This document shows positions 1 to 7,835 of a stretch of 64,000 bases of DNA, piece by piece (positions within the stretch are counted from its first letter, which is position 1; every line of letters starts with the position of its first letter). The translations under genes were made by a program, and so were the position numbers. The DNA lies in contig JAKPKV010000030.1 in NCBI GenBank assembly GCA_029553475.1, forward strand, positions 98,585-162,584. Reading direction: 5' to 3'. The notes below the pieces were generated by a model. It had not been told where the DNA came from and did not search any database. It saw nothing but the letters and a program-made list of their open reading frames with translations. The stretch is from Armatimonadota bacterium (lineage in GTDB: Bacteria; Armatimonadota; Hebobacteria; CAIYQO01).

Positions 1-1249
1 GGTCAATGGCCGCGTCGGTGGGCAGGTAGCCGATGAGGGGCGCGGCGTAGGCGAGCACCTCCACCATCGCGCCGAGGAACGCCTCGCGCAGCGCGAAGGC
101 CGTCTCCACGAAGGTTTCCGCCGGAATGGCACACCAGACGAGCGGGCCCAGCCGCCAGACGCTCAACCGTGCGGCACAGGTGGGCGCGGGTTCCATGCGC
201 AACCGCGCCCCGGCAATCTCCGCCCAGGCCGCCAGCGCCCGGGCGATGTGCCGGTGGCGCGGCGCAAACGCCTCCCCGGCCCTCGTGCCGAAGAAGCCGT
301 GCAGCACCGCCGCGGCGTCCGCCGGCCCGTCCCCGCCCTCGGCAATCGCCCGCATACCCGCCGCCCAGGCGTCGAGCGCCGCCAACGGCAGCGGCGGCGC
401 GTAGCCGAGGTCACACGTCCGCGTCACCATCGCGCAGCGCGGGTTGGCCACCGGCTCGCTCCAGGCTATATCCCCGAGCTGCGCCACGATGTCAGCCGCC
501 AGCGCCCGCAATTGCGCGCACGACTGCCCGAAGGCGGTGGGATTGATATCGCCGGCCGCCCCCTGGATGAAGCAGGCCGGCAGCCCATGCGCCGCGGTGA
601 ATTGCCGGCGGATCGCGCCGGGCAGATCGGCGGTGACGGCCAGCGCGCCGCGCGTCACCGGATGGCACGCCCAGTGCAGGAGGGTGACGATCGGCTGGCC
701 CGCGTCATCGTCACAGCGCACCAGCCGCATGGCATCCCAGGTAGGCCCCCGCGCGCCGTCGGCATCCGCCGCCATGCTCACGCCACCATCTGCCGCCAGC
801 GTTCGGCGATAGTAGCTCACGCCCGTCACCGGCGCGGCGGCAATCCGCAGCGTCGCCGGGCGCATGGCGGCTTCCGCCTCCCGCGCGGCGAGCGTCGTGC
901 GTTCGACAACCCGGCGCAGATAGGTCGGATCCATCGTGCCGCAGCCGAGCAGCGTGATGGCGGCCGGGGCGCTGTGGGTATGCGTGCAGGCGAGGATGCG
1001 CCGGTCGCGGGGCACGGCTACCGCGGCATCCAGCGCCCGGTGCAACGCCTCCGTCACCTCCGGCCCCAGCGCCAGCAGATCAAACACCGCCAGCAACACC
1101 GGCCCCTCGCCGCTATCGGCGATGAGCACGTGCGCTTCCAGCGGATCGTCAATCGCCTCTGACGGCCGGTCGCACCGCGAGGCGAAGCCGCTCAACGTGA
1201 GGCCGACCTTCGGCGTGATGTCCGCTACCGCATACCCTATCCGCAGCAT
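1..1249 (-). CDS. Neutral/alkaline ceramidase-like protein, C-terminus beyond window edge
   Basis: The frame is open from an ATG at 1249 to the window edge, giving 416 residues with no stop, so the C-terminus is missing. The N-terminus (RIGYAVADITPKVG, then LSGFASR) is the signature of the neutral/alkaline non-lysosomal ceramidase fold. THTHSAP at about residues 89-95, then WACHPVT and QGAAGDINP, are the expected zinc-site segments. No signal peptide is seen, so it is probably cytoplasmic. Bacterial homologues of this fold are often annotated as hypothetical and the true substrate need not be ceramide. It starts one base after the TAG of the upstream oxidoreductase (1251-2237), so the two form an operon, probably for sugar or lipid-linked substrate catabolism. 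Family assignment is fairly sure; substrate is unknown. Confidence 0.8.
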   Translation of the reverse strand, partial: MLRIGYAVADITPKVGLTLSGFASRCDRPSEAIDDPLEAHVLIADSGEGPVLLAVFDLLALGPEVTEALHRALDAAVAVPRDRRILACTHTHSAPAAITLLGCGTMDPTYLRRVVERTTLAAREAEAAMRPATLRIAAAPVTGVSYYRRTLAADGGVSMAADADGARGPTWDAMRLVRCDDDAGQPIVTLLHWACHPVTRGALAVTADLPGAIRRQFTAAHGLPACFIQGAAGDINPTAFGQSCAQLRALAADIVAQLGDIAWSEPVANPRCAMVTRTCDLGYAPPLPLAALDAWAAGMRAIAEGGDGPADAAAVLHGFFGTRAGEAFAPRHRHIARALAAWAEIAGARLRMEPAPTCAARLSVWRLGPLVWCAIPAETFVETAFALREAFLGAMVEVLAYAAPLIGYLPTDAAID

Positions 1250-1250
1250 G

Positions 1251-2237
1251 CTAGGCCCCTTCCAGCGCGGCCTGGACCCGGATCGCCAGCGCCAGCGCAT
1301 CGCGCGAGCTTTCCGGGGTGGCGCGCGCGGGTTCGGCGCCGGCGCGCACGCATTCCAGAAAATACGCGATTTCGTGGTAGTAGGCGTCAATCTCGGCGGA
1401 GGTGTTCTGCGCGAAGACGCGGCTGCCCTCCACCGTCACCGCCTGCTCCTCGCCGCCGGCGATGAGCGTCACCGCGCCGGTGCGGCCATCGAAGATGGCG
1501 ACGCCGTCCTCCCCCACCGCCATAAGGGACATGGTGAACGGGAATCCGGCGGGCATCGCCATGCTGGCTTCCACCTGCGCGAAGACGCCATCGGGCAGCG
1601 CGAAGAGGGCGGTGAAGTGGTTCACGTCGCCCATCGCCCGCACCGCCATCGGCAACCCCGCGAGCCAGGCGATGACATCGTAGTCGTGAATCGCCAGGTC
1701 GCGCACCGCGCCGCCGCCGCGCGCGGGATCGAGGAACCAGCTCGCGTGGTCGTTCCACGCCGGCCCCTGCGACAGCCGCCGGCAGACCACCTGCCGCAGC
1801 CGCCCGATGCGCCCGGCCCGTACCATCTCGACGACGGCCCGGTATTCCGGCCAGAAGCGCAGCACGTGCGCGATCATGAAGCGCACGCCCGCCGTTTTGC
1901 AGGCGGCGATCATGGCATCCGCTTCCTCCAGCGTCACCGCCATCGGCTTTTCGCAGAGCACGTGCTTGCCCGCCGCCGCCGCGCGCAGCACGCAGTCGGC
2001 GTGATACATCGTCGGCACGCAGATATCCACCATATCCACCGCCGGGTCGTCGAGCGCCGCCTGAAAATCGTCGCCGGCGCGCACCGCGCCCGGCAGGTCG
2101 GCGGCGAGCGCTTCCGCCCGCGCCCGCCGCGACGCCACCACCCGCGTCACCCGCGCGCCCAGCTCGCCTTTATAATAGGACTCGGCATGCGCGCGGCCCA
2201 TGAAGCCGGCGCCGATGATCGCCACGTTCACCGTCAT
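1251..2237 (-). CDS. Gfo/Idh/MocA family NAD(P)-dependent oxidoreductase
   Basis: Cytoplasmic oxidoreductase of 328 residues, the usual family length, predicted to oxidise a sugar, cyclitol or amino-sugar with NAD(P). The Rossmann motif GAGFMG lies at residues 9-14, the catalytic EKP at 96-98, and the C-terminal GGGAVRDLAIHDYD (about 175-188) supplies the family Asp and His (D180, H184). I chose the ATG at 2237 because GGAAGGAAAG sits just upstream and the Rossmann strand begins at once; an in-frame extension to 2285 lacks family sequence. It is separated by a single base from the ceramidase-like gene downstream. Substrate cannot be told from sequence; neighbours suggest carbohydrate metabolism. 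Confidence 0.9.
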   Translation of the reverse strand: MTVNVAIIGAGFMGRAHAESYYKGELGARVTRVVASRRARAEALAADLPGAVRAGDDFQAALDDPAVDMVDICVPTMYHADCVLRAAAAGKHVLCEKPMAVTLEEADAMIAACKTAGVRFMIAHVLRFWPEYRAVVEMVRAGRIGRLRQVVCRRLSQGPAWNDHASWFLDPARGGGAVRDLAIHDYDVIAWLAGLPMAVRAMGDVNHFTALFALPDGVFAQVEASMAMPAGFPFTMSLMAVGEDGVAIFDGRTGAVTLIAGGEEQAVTVEGSRVFAQNTSAEIDAYYHEIAYFLECVRAGAEPARATPESSRDALALAIRVQAALEGA

Positions 2238-2394
2238 GATTCTTTCCTTCCTTCCGCATCTCGGCGCGGGTCGGGCGCGCGTCATACTGCACCGGATCAG
2301 GCGCGAAGCCCCGACCGGTGTAATCCTTCAGGGTGAGGGTCTTCTCAAACGCCAGCGCCGGTAGCAGGAGGACGCGGAGCAGACGGGTGGGCAT
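2170..2394 (-). pseudogene. Short ORF with a good ribosome binding site, possible gene remnant
   Basis: A 74-codon frame starts at an ATG at 2394 preceded by GAGAGGAA at good spacing. It begins MPTRLLRVLLLPALAFEKT, resembling a truncated export signal, then LTLKDYTGRGFAPDPVQYD, which reads like real protein sequence. The frame then degenerates into arginine-rich sequence and runs over the start of the oxidoreductase gene at 2237. I read it as the 5' remnant of a secreted protein gene whose body was deleted, or as a short leader ORF. It could also be chance. Confidence 0.3.
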
Positions 2395-2561
2395 GGCGGT
2401 TCCTCTCACGGTGGATCGCTGCACAGTATTTCGACAGCCACCGTATCGAGAAGTTAGCGTTCTCCGGCGTATTTTCCTGCAGGAATCAGGCGAAATCGCT
2501 TGCTTCTCCGGTGAATCCGCGTCACAATAAGGACACCAAGAACCGAAAGGACTGGTTACCC
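2238..2561. other. Divergent intergenic region with a palindrome
   Basis: This space separates the minus-strand oxidoreductase operon from the plus-strand DegT gene. Apart from the short ORF described separately, its clearest element is the perfect palindrome TTCCTGCAGGAA at 2474-2485, followed by an AT-richer stretch. Its position between divergent genes would suit an operator, but I see no convincing -35/-10 pair. No RNA gene is visible. Confidence 0.35.
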
Positions 2562-3815
2562 ATGACTGCTGACACCCTCGCCCTGCTGGGCGGCCCCAAG
2601 GCCGTGACCGCGTCTCCGCGCGCCTTCATCCGCTATGGCGATGCCGAATTGGCGCAGTTGCGCGAGGCGCTCGCGCAGGGTACGCTCTTTTACGCGCACG
2701 GCAAGAAGGTGAAGGAGCTCTGCGCGCGCTTCGCCGAGCTGCACGGCGTGGCGCACTGCATCCCCACCTCCTCCTGCACGGCCGCGATTCACGTGGCGGT
2801 GGCCGCGCTGAATCTGGAGCCGGGCGACGAGATCATCACCGCGCCGATCACCGACATGGGCACGGTGCTGGGCATGCTCTGGTGCCAGCTCGTGCCGATC
2901 TTCGCCGACGTGGACCCGGACACCCACCTGCTGGACCCGGCGAGCGTGGAAGCGCGCATCACCCCACGCACGAAAGCGATTGTGCCGGTGCATATGGCGG
3001 GCACGCCGTGCGAGATGACCGCGCTGCGCGCCATCGCCGACGCGCACGGGCTGGCGATTATCGAAGACTGCGCGCAGAGTTATCTCGCCGAGTTCAACGG
3101 GAAGACAGTGGGCACCTTCGGCGCGCTCTCCTGCTTCAGCATCAACGAATACAAGCACATCTCCTGCGGCGACGCGGGACTCATCCTCACGGACGATGAC
3201 CAGCTCGCCTCGCGCTGCCGGCTGCTCATTGACAAGGGGTACGACCGCAGCGGCCTGCTGCGCATCCGCACCACCCCATTCCTGGCGATGAATTACCGGA
3301 TGACCGAGCTGCAGGGCGCGGTGGCGCTGGCGCAGCTTGACAAGCTGGAGGGCATCGTCGCCCACTACCGCGCGATGTATGAGCGTTTCCACGCCGCCAT
3401 GCAGGGCGTGGAGGGGCTGCACCTGCCGGCCGAGACGCCGGGCGGGCGCACCAGCGCGTGGTTCTACATGCTGCGGATTGACGAAGCGGCGCTGGGCGTC
3501 ACCCGCGACTGGTTCGCGGACGCGGTGCGCGCGGAAGGCGCCCCCGGCGGCGGGTACATCCCCTTCCCCATCTACCTGAACGATATCTTCGCCAACCTGG
3601 CGACGCTGGGCACGTCGCATCTGCCGTATGCGCTGCCCGGCGTGGAGATCGGCGACCGCTATGCGGAAGGCGCCTGCCCGCACGCGGAGATGCTGCTGAA
3701 AACCTGCCTGAACTTCAGCATGACGCAGGGACAGACCGCGGAGCTGGTTGACCAGTACGCCGCGGCGTATCGCAAGGTGGCGGGGTATTGTCTGCGGCAG
3801 CGGGCGGGGGGGTAA
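2562..3815 (+). CDS. DegT/DnrJ/EryC1/StrS family aminotransferase
   Basis: PLP-dependent, cytoplasmic, 417 residues. Members of this fold-type I family transaminate keto-sugars or act in cyclitol and amino-sugar chemistry. The aldehyde-binding lysine is K198 in FSINEYKHISCGDAG, and the cofactor-nitrogen contact is D169 in IIEDCAQ. Residues 70-76 (SSCTAAI) contact the phosphate. The ATG at 2562 follows GAAAGGA, and the family start LALLGGPKAV follows directly; an upstream in-frame start at 2511 adds non-family residues. It is transcribed away from the Gfo/Idh/MocA oxidoreductase, and DegT plus Gfo-type enzymes are a classical pair in amino-sugar and aminocyclitol pathways. The product is not predictable here. 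Confidence 0.92.
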   Translation: MTADTLALLGGPKAVTASPRAFIRYGDAELAQLREALAQGTLFYAHGKKVKELCARFAELHGVAHCIPTSSCTAAIHVAVAALNLEPGDEIITAPITDMGTVLGMLWCQLVPIFADVDPDTHLLDPASVEARITPRTKAIVPVHMAGTPCEMTALRAIADAHGLAIIEDCAQSYLAEFNGKTVGTFGALSCFSINEYKHISCGDAGLILTDDDQLASRCRLLIDKGYDRSGLLRIRTTPFLAMNYRMTELQGAVALAQLDKLEGIVAHYRAMYERFHAAMQGVEGLHLPAETPGGRTSAWFYMLRIDEAALGVTRDWFADAVRAEGAPGGGYIPFPIYLNDIFANLATLGTSHLPYALPGVEIGDRYAEGACPHAEMLLKTCLNFSMTQGQTAELVDQYAAAYRKVAGYCLRQRAGG

Positions 3816-3894
3816 ACGCGCGCGCGGGTTTCCGTCAGCGCAAATGGGGAGGGTCCCGGTGAACGGCCTGTGGATCATCTGGTCACGACGTGCA

Positions 3895-3909
3895 GGGGGA
3901 CAGTCCCCC
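3895..3909 (+). terminator. Hairpin after the DegT gene
   Basis: GGGGGA and TCCCCC are separated by three bases about 80 bp after the stop at 3815. There is no T-run, so termination activity is only a guess; it could equally be a leader element of the next gene. Confidence 0.3.
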
Positions 3910-3963
3910 GGTTGACGGCAACTTCGCGGCGCCGCGGGCCTCTCGCGGGAAAAGGAGCCTGTC

Positions 3964-4686
3964 ATGCGCGTGTTGCTCACCGGCGCCGCCGGCTACGCCG
4001 GCCGCGGCATCGCGGCCATACTGTCGGCGGCGCACCACGTGCGCAGCCTGGATATCCGGGAAGCGCCGATGGCGGCGGAGTCGGTCATCGGCAGCATTGC
4101 CGACCTCGATGTGTGCCGCGCCGCGCTGATGGAGATGGACGCCGCCGTGCTCTGCCACATGGCGCCGAACCCGACGGGCTACGCGACGCCGGTACAGGCC
4201 ATTGATGTGAACGTGAAGGGGACGGCGAACCTGTACCACTGCGCTGTTGAGCAGGGTCTCACGCGCATCGTACTCATCTCCTCCACCGGCGTGCTGCCGA
4301 AGGCGCCGGGCGCCACCGCCGTGCCGGGCGACGGGCCGTATAATTTCCACCACAGCCTCTACGTGCTGACGAAGATCATGCAGGAGGACATCGCCCGCTT
4401 CTATCACGAGACGCACGGCGTCAGCACCGTCATCCTGCGGCCGGGGTGGATCGTCTACGATGAAGACTTCACCACAAAGTACGGCGCAAAGATGGAGCGG
4501 TACGATACCGGCCTCATAGACCCGCGCGACATCGGCGCCGCCGCCGCCGGCGCGCTCGCGCTGCCCGCCCCCGGCCTGGAGGCCATTGATCTCGGCCAGG
4601 ATGATTCCGGATTCGATGTAACGACGGCCAGGGAGCGGCTCGGCTGGGCGCCGCGGTACCGGTTTACCGGATTGCCGAGAGGGTAG
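3964..4686 (+). CDS. NAD(P)-dependent epimerase/dehydratase (extended SDR)
   Basis: Cytoplasmic extended short-chain dehydrogenase/reductase of 240 residues, shorter than a typical sugar epimerase (about 310). The nucleotide motif TGAAGYAGRG is at residues 6-15, the catalytic pair is Y133 and K137 in HSLYVLTK, and the active-site serine/threonine strand is LISSTG at 104-109. The start has AAGGAG seven bases upstream. Family members act on nucleotide-sugars or free uronates. It lies 150 bp after the DegT gene in the same direction and probably shares its pathway. It ends seven bases before a large inverted repeat. Fold is certain; substrate is open. Confidence 0.88.
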   Translation: MRVLLTGAAGYAGRGIAAILSAAHHVRSLDIREAPMAAESVIGSIADLDVCRAALMEMDAAVLCHMAPNPTGYATPVQAIDVNVKGTANLYHCAVEQGLTRIVLISSTGVLPKAPGATAVPGDGPYNFHHSLYVLTKIMQEDIARFYHETHGVSTVILRPGWIVYDEDFTTKYGAKMERYDTGLIDPRDIGAAAAGALALPAPGLEAIDLGQDDSGFDVTTARERLGWAPRYRFTGLPRG

Positions 4687-4692
4687 CCCACC

Positions 4693-4784
4693 GGGGCCGC
4701 GGAGTTGTACTCCGCACGCATTTTTATAATCGTCTATCAGATAGACAGCGTGGGAATGCGTGCGGAGTACAACTCCGCGGCCCC
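4693..4784. terminator. 28-bp perfect inverted repeat between convergent genes
   Basis: Arms at 4693-4720 and 4757-4784 are exact reverse complements, with a 36-base AT-rich loop. Each arm itself contains the 17-bp palindrome GCGGAGT-nnn-ACTCCGC (4699-4715 and 4762-4778). It lies seven bases after the SDR stop and four bases after the stop of the convergent gene, the ideal place for a bidirectional terminator. Confidence 0.7.
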
Positions 4785-4788
4785 GATT

Positions 4789-6726
4789 TTATGCGGGATT
4801 TTCAACTGCCAGACTCGCTGCCGTGCTCCCTGCCTCCTTTTCCCGGAGATACCGCGCCATCAGCGCCACGTCCAGCCCTTCCGGTTGATACGGGAAAGCG
4901 GGGCGGGCGTTGAGCATGGCGACGAGGACGGGCACCAGCGCGGGGGCGGCGTCCGGCAGCGCGCGCAGGACCTCAAAAAGGCCGGGCACGGTGTGCTGGT
5001 AGCCGAAATACATGCGGTTGCGGCCGTCGAAGAGGCCGTTGGCGCGCTGGCGCGAGAGGATCTGGTTGGTGAAGCGCAGCACGCGCTCCTTCAGCACCGG
5101 ATAGAACGCGTGCGCGGCGGGCAGGACGCGCAGCAGCTTCGCCAGCCCTTTCAGCGTGATATTGCCATAGCCGGTGTAGTAATTGTGCCCCGGATAGGCG
5201 CCGGAAGGATTCATGCCGCGGAGGACGCCGTATTGCGCGTACCAGACGGCGCGGTCCAGGTGTTCCGCCTCCCCGGTCAGCTCGTGCAGCTCCGCCAGGT
5301 GCCAGAGCACGAACGCCATGTAGTTCGTGTTGTTCTCCAGCGCGTAGCGGTCATAGGCGGCCGCCGCGCGCCGCGTTGCCTCCAGGTAGCGGTCATCCCC
5401 GATGACGCGGTAGCCCAGACAGAGCGCCTCGCTGGCCGAGCCGTGCCCGAAGGCGCCGCCCTCGAACGGCCGCGGATCGGCGCTGAAGTGGTAGCAGAGA
5501 AAGACGCCGTCCGGCGATTGCTCGCGCACCAGGCGGTCGCACGCCTCCCGCACCCGCTGCGCGTAAATCGGCCGGCGGTCGAGATAGCGGCACGCGTAGG
5601 CATACGGCTCCATGACGAAGGCGCAGTTGTGGTCGTAGCCGTAGGCCTTCATCACCAGATTCGCCCAGGTGCCGGGCGCGACGTACCGCCGCTCTTGCCG
5701 CTCGTGCCACGCGTGAAAGTGCGCCATCAATGCCACGATTTCCGGCAACGGGTCGGCGGAGGGGTATTTCGGGAAGAGGCGATGTCCCGACCACTTTTCG
5801 CAGTCGAAGACCACCGTGCGGCCCTCTCCCACTTTCACCATCAGCGCGTTGTCGCCATCCTCCGGTGCCCAAGGGAGCGTGACGGTATCACCGGCGCCAT
5901 CCAGCGGCGTCGCGTGGGTGTTCAGCGTTACCTGCACCGCCGCGGTCTCGCCGTCGGCCAACCCACCCACCGAGAACGTCAGCTCCCCGGTTTCCGCTTC
6001 CGCGTCGTACGCCAGGTCCGCCCGGCGCAGGTAGGGCCGTTCCGGGCGCTGCCAGGCGCCGAGGTGCAGCGTGCCCATCTCCGCCGGTTGCGGCGCCCAG
6101 ACCAGCGAGGTTGCCCACGCACTGTGCTCAAAATCCTCGCCCCACAGGCGGCCGCAGGTGAAGGCGACGGTGTCCGGCGCGCCTGTGACGCCCGGAATGG
6201 CCGCCAGCGGCACGCGAAAGCCCGCCGCCCAGCAGCCATCGCCCCGGCAGGCCGCCGCTTGATGACACCCCGCCGGCGCCGGCGGCGTGCCCATCGTCGT
6301 ATCGCTGCTGTCCGGCCGCAGGCCGTTCCAGCGCAGGGCCAGGGAGTTGCCGTCGGGATCTATGCCGACATAGAGCGCTTCATCCGCGTTCGCATCGGCC
6401 ATGAGCAGCACGTTCGCCCCGTCGCCGTTCCTCGTCGCGCGGCGCTCCGGCAGCGGCGCGCCGTCCCACAGGCGCATGAGCACGATGAGCGCGTCGCCGT
6501 CGCGATAGACCGCCATCTCGCTGCGCACGGCGGAGTGGGCGTGGGCCATCGGCCCGTGCGCGCGGTTGTAGTGGTCATCCGGGCAAAACTGCGCAAAATC
6601 GGCAGTGCCGTTCGGCAGGTCGGTCGGCAAGGACGCGACCACCGCGCGCCAATCTTCCGCGAAAGGCCACGGGGTCACGGCGTAGTGGGTATCCTGGTAC
6701 AGGCGAAAGCGTGTGACATCAGACAT
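4789..6726 (-). CDS. Six-hairpin glycosidase-like protein with N-terminal carbohydrate-binding-like domain
   Basis: A 645-residue protein without signal peptide. Residues about 20-220 look like a CBM9/DOMON-type beta-sandwich (RLWDGAPLPE, LMADANADEALYVGIDPDGN, WAAGFRVPLAAI). The second half, about 320-620, is helical with repeats typical of alpha/alpha toroid glycosidases and lyases: DGVFLCYH, FGHGSASEALCLGY, NNTNYMAFVLWHLAELHELTGEAEHLDRA. I cannot name a numbered GH or PL family or place the catalytic acids. The ATG at 6726 has AAAGGAG six bases upstream, better than the in-frame codon at 6756. It is convergent with the SDR gene and divergent from the 6974 gene. Glycan processing is inference from fold. 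Confidence 0.65.
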   Translation of the reverse strand: MSDVTRFRLYQDTHYAVTPWPFAEDWRAVVASLPTDLPNGTADFAQFCPDDHYNRAHGPMAHAHSAVRSEMAVYRDGDALIVLMRLWDGAPLPERRATRNGDGANVLLMADANADEALYVGIDPDGNSLALRWNGLRPDSSDTTMGTPPAPAGCHQAAACRGDGCWAAGFRVPLAAIPGVTGAPDTVAFTCGRLWGEDFEHSAWATSLVWAPQPAEMGTLHLGAWQRPERPYLRRADLAYDAEAETGELTFSVGGLADGETAAVQVTLNTHATPLDGAGDTVTLPWAPEDGDNALMVKVGEGRTVVFDCEKWSGHRLFPKYPSADPLPEIVALMAHFHAWHERQERRYVAPGTWANLVMKAYGYDHNCAFVMEPYAYACRYLDRRPIYAQRVREACDRLVREQSPDGVFLCYHFSADPRPFEGGAFGHGSASEALCLGYRVIGDDRYLEATRRAAAAYDRYALENNTNYMAFVLWHLAELHELTGEAEHLDRAVWYAQYGVLRGMNPSGAYPGHNYYTGYGNITLKGLAKLLRVLPAAHAFYPVLKERVLRFTNQILSRQRANGLFDGRNRMYFGYQHTVPGLFEVLRALPDAAPALVPVLVAMLNARPAFPYQPEGLDVALMARYLREKEAGSTAASLAVENPA

Positions 6727-6788
6727 CGGCGGCTCCTTTACTGCGTCACGACCCACTTCGCGGCACGGCGCGGAATTCCTCCCGCCCC

Positions 6789-6817
6789 TTGACCGCGCGC
6801 TCCCCTCCCGCGATAAT
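6789..6817 (+). promoter_or_regulatory. Sigma-70-like promoter of the 6974 gene
   Basis: TTGACC (6789-6794), 17-bp spacer, GATAAT (6812-6817). The predicted start near 6824 would give a leader of about 150 nt containing the palindrome GCCGGCT-tcc-AGCCGGC at 6880-6896. I recognise no known riboswitch in the leader. Confidence 0.65.
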
Positions 6818-6973
6818 CGGCTAGATCATGACGGCGGCGTTGTATTTGCGCACAGCGTTCGCTGCCCGGCCGTCGGACCGCCGGCTTCCAGCCGGCCACT
6901 GGTCCTCCCGACCGGACAACTCGCGCAGGCGCACGTCCGGCGCGCTGATCTAGCCGTTTCAGGAGGGTATCGT

Positions 6974-7783
6974 ATGTCTGCCGTTCGCGATCACTTCTGG
7001 GTGTGGGGCCACGAGGCGGGGAGCCACGATACGGTGTACAACCTCTACCGCGGCTCGCGCATGACGCCGGCGGAGGGGGCGTATTACCTGGGCGTGCCGA
7101 ATCTCATCATGGTGTGTTTCGGCGGGAAGCCGGAGCCGGCGCAGTTCGATCTCTACGCGCGCTCCTTCACGCCGCTGAAGCGGGTGGTCTGGTCCATCAT
7201 CGGCGATTCCTCCTCCACGCGCAACAACGCGCAGTCCGATCTGGAAGCGGTGCTGGCGCTGGCGGAAGAATTCCCCAATATCACCGGGGCGATCATGGAC
7301 GACTTTTTCCATCCGCTGGACGCGCGCGGCGTCTTCAGCCGGATGGGCGTGCCGCGGCTCGCCGAATTCCGCGCACATCTGCATGCCGCCCCCCGCCCGC
7401 TCGACCTGTGGGTGGTGCTGTATGACCATGATCTCGACCTGCCGGTACAGGCGCACCTGGCGCAGTGCGACATCGTGACCTTCTGGACGTGGAAGCCGGA
7501 GAACCTGGCGAAGCTGGAGGAGCATTTCGCCCGCGCGGAAGCACTCACCCCCGGCAAGCGGCGGATGCTCGGCTGCTACCTGTTCGACTTCAGCGCCGGC
7601 AAGGAGATCACCGCGGCGCAGATGGAAGCGCAGTGCGCCCTCGGCCTGCGCTGGCTGGAAGAAGGGCGCATTGACGGGATGATCTTCCTCGCCACCTGCA
7701 TCTGCGATCTGAACTATCCCGCCGTCGAGTGGACGCGCGAGTGGATCGCCGCGGTGGGCGACCGGGAGCTGGCACGGGCATAA
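6974..7783 (+). CDS. Conserved protein of unknown function, TIM-barrel glycosidase-like
   Basis: 269 residues, no signal peptide. I do not recognise a named family. Alternating strands and helices with acidic strand ends (NITGAIMDDFFHP, LWVVLYDHDLD, CDIVTFWTWKPENL, RMLGCYLFDF) resemble a (beta/alpha)8 barrel of glycoside-hydrolase type; the paired aspartates in IMDDFF are candidate active-site residues. The start is set by AGGAGG seven bases before the ATG at 6974; the in-frame extension to 6713 overlaps the divergent gene and promoter. It stands alone with its own promoter and faces the fucosidase operon, so a role in sugar metabolism is plausible but unproven. Confidence 0.6.
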   Translation: MSAVRDHFWVWGHEAGSHDTVYNLYRGSRMTPAEGAYYLGVPNLIMVCFGGKPEPAQFDLYARSFTPLKRVVWSIIGDSSSTRNNAQSDLEAVLALAEEFPNITGAIMDDFFHPLDARGVFSRMGVPRLAEFRAHLHAAPRPLDLWVVLYDHDLDLPVQAHLAQCDIVTFWTWKPENLAKLEEHFARAEALTPGKRRMLGCYLFDFSAGKEITAAQMEAQCALGLRWLEEGRIDGMIFLATCICDLNYPAVEWTREWIAAVGDRELARA

Positions 7784-7802
7784 CAGGGAGCTGCAGATAT
7801 TA

Positions 7803-7822
7803 CCGGGCGGGCGAGCGCCCGG
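7803..7822. terminator. Hairpin between convergent genes
   Basis: CCGGGCG (7803-7809) pairs with CGCCCGG (7816-7822) across a six-base loop in the 52-bp gap between the 6974 gene and the fucosidase gene. It probably ends both transcripts, though there is no strong T-run. Confidence 0.5.
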
Positions 7823-7835
7823 AAGACGATATTTC

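Noticed and set aside
6818..6973. Leader of the 6974 gene as a riboswitch
   Set aside because: Only a short palindrome is seen; no conserved aptamer core I can recognise.
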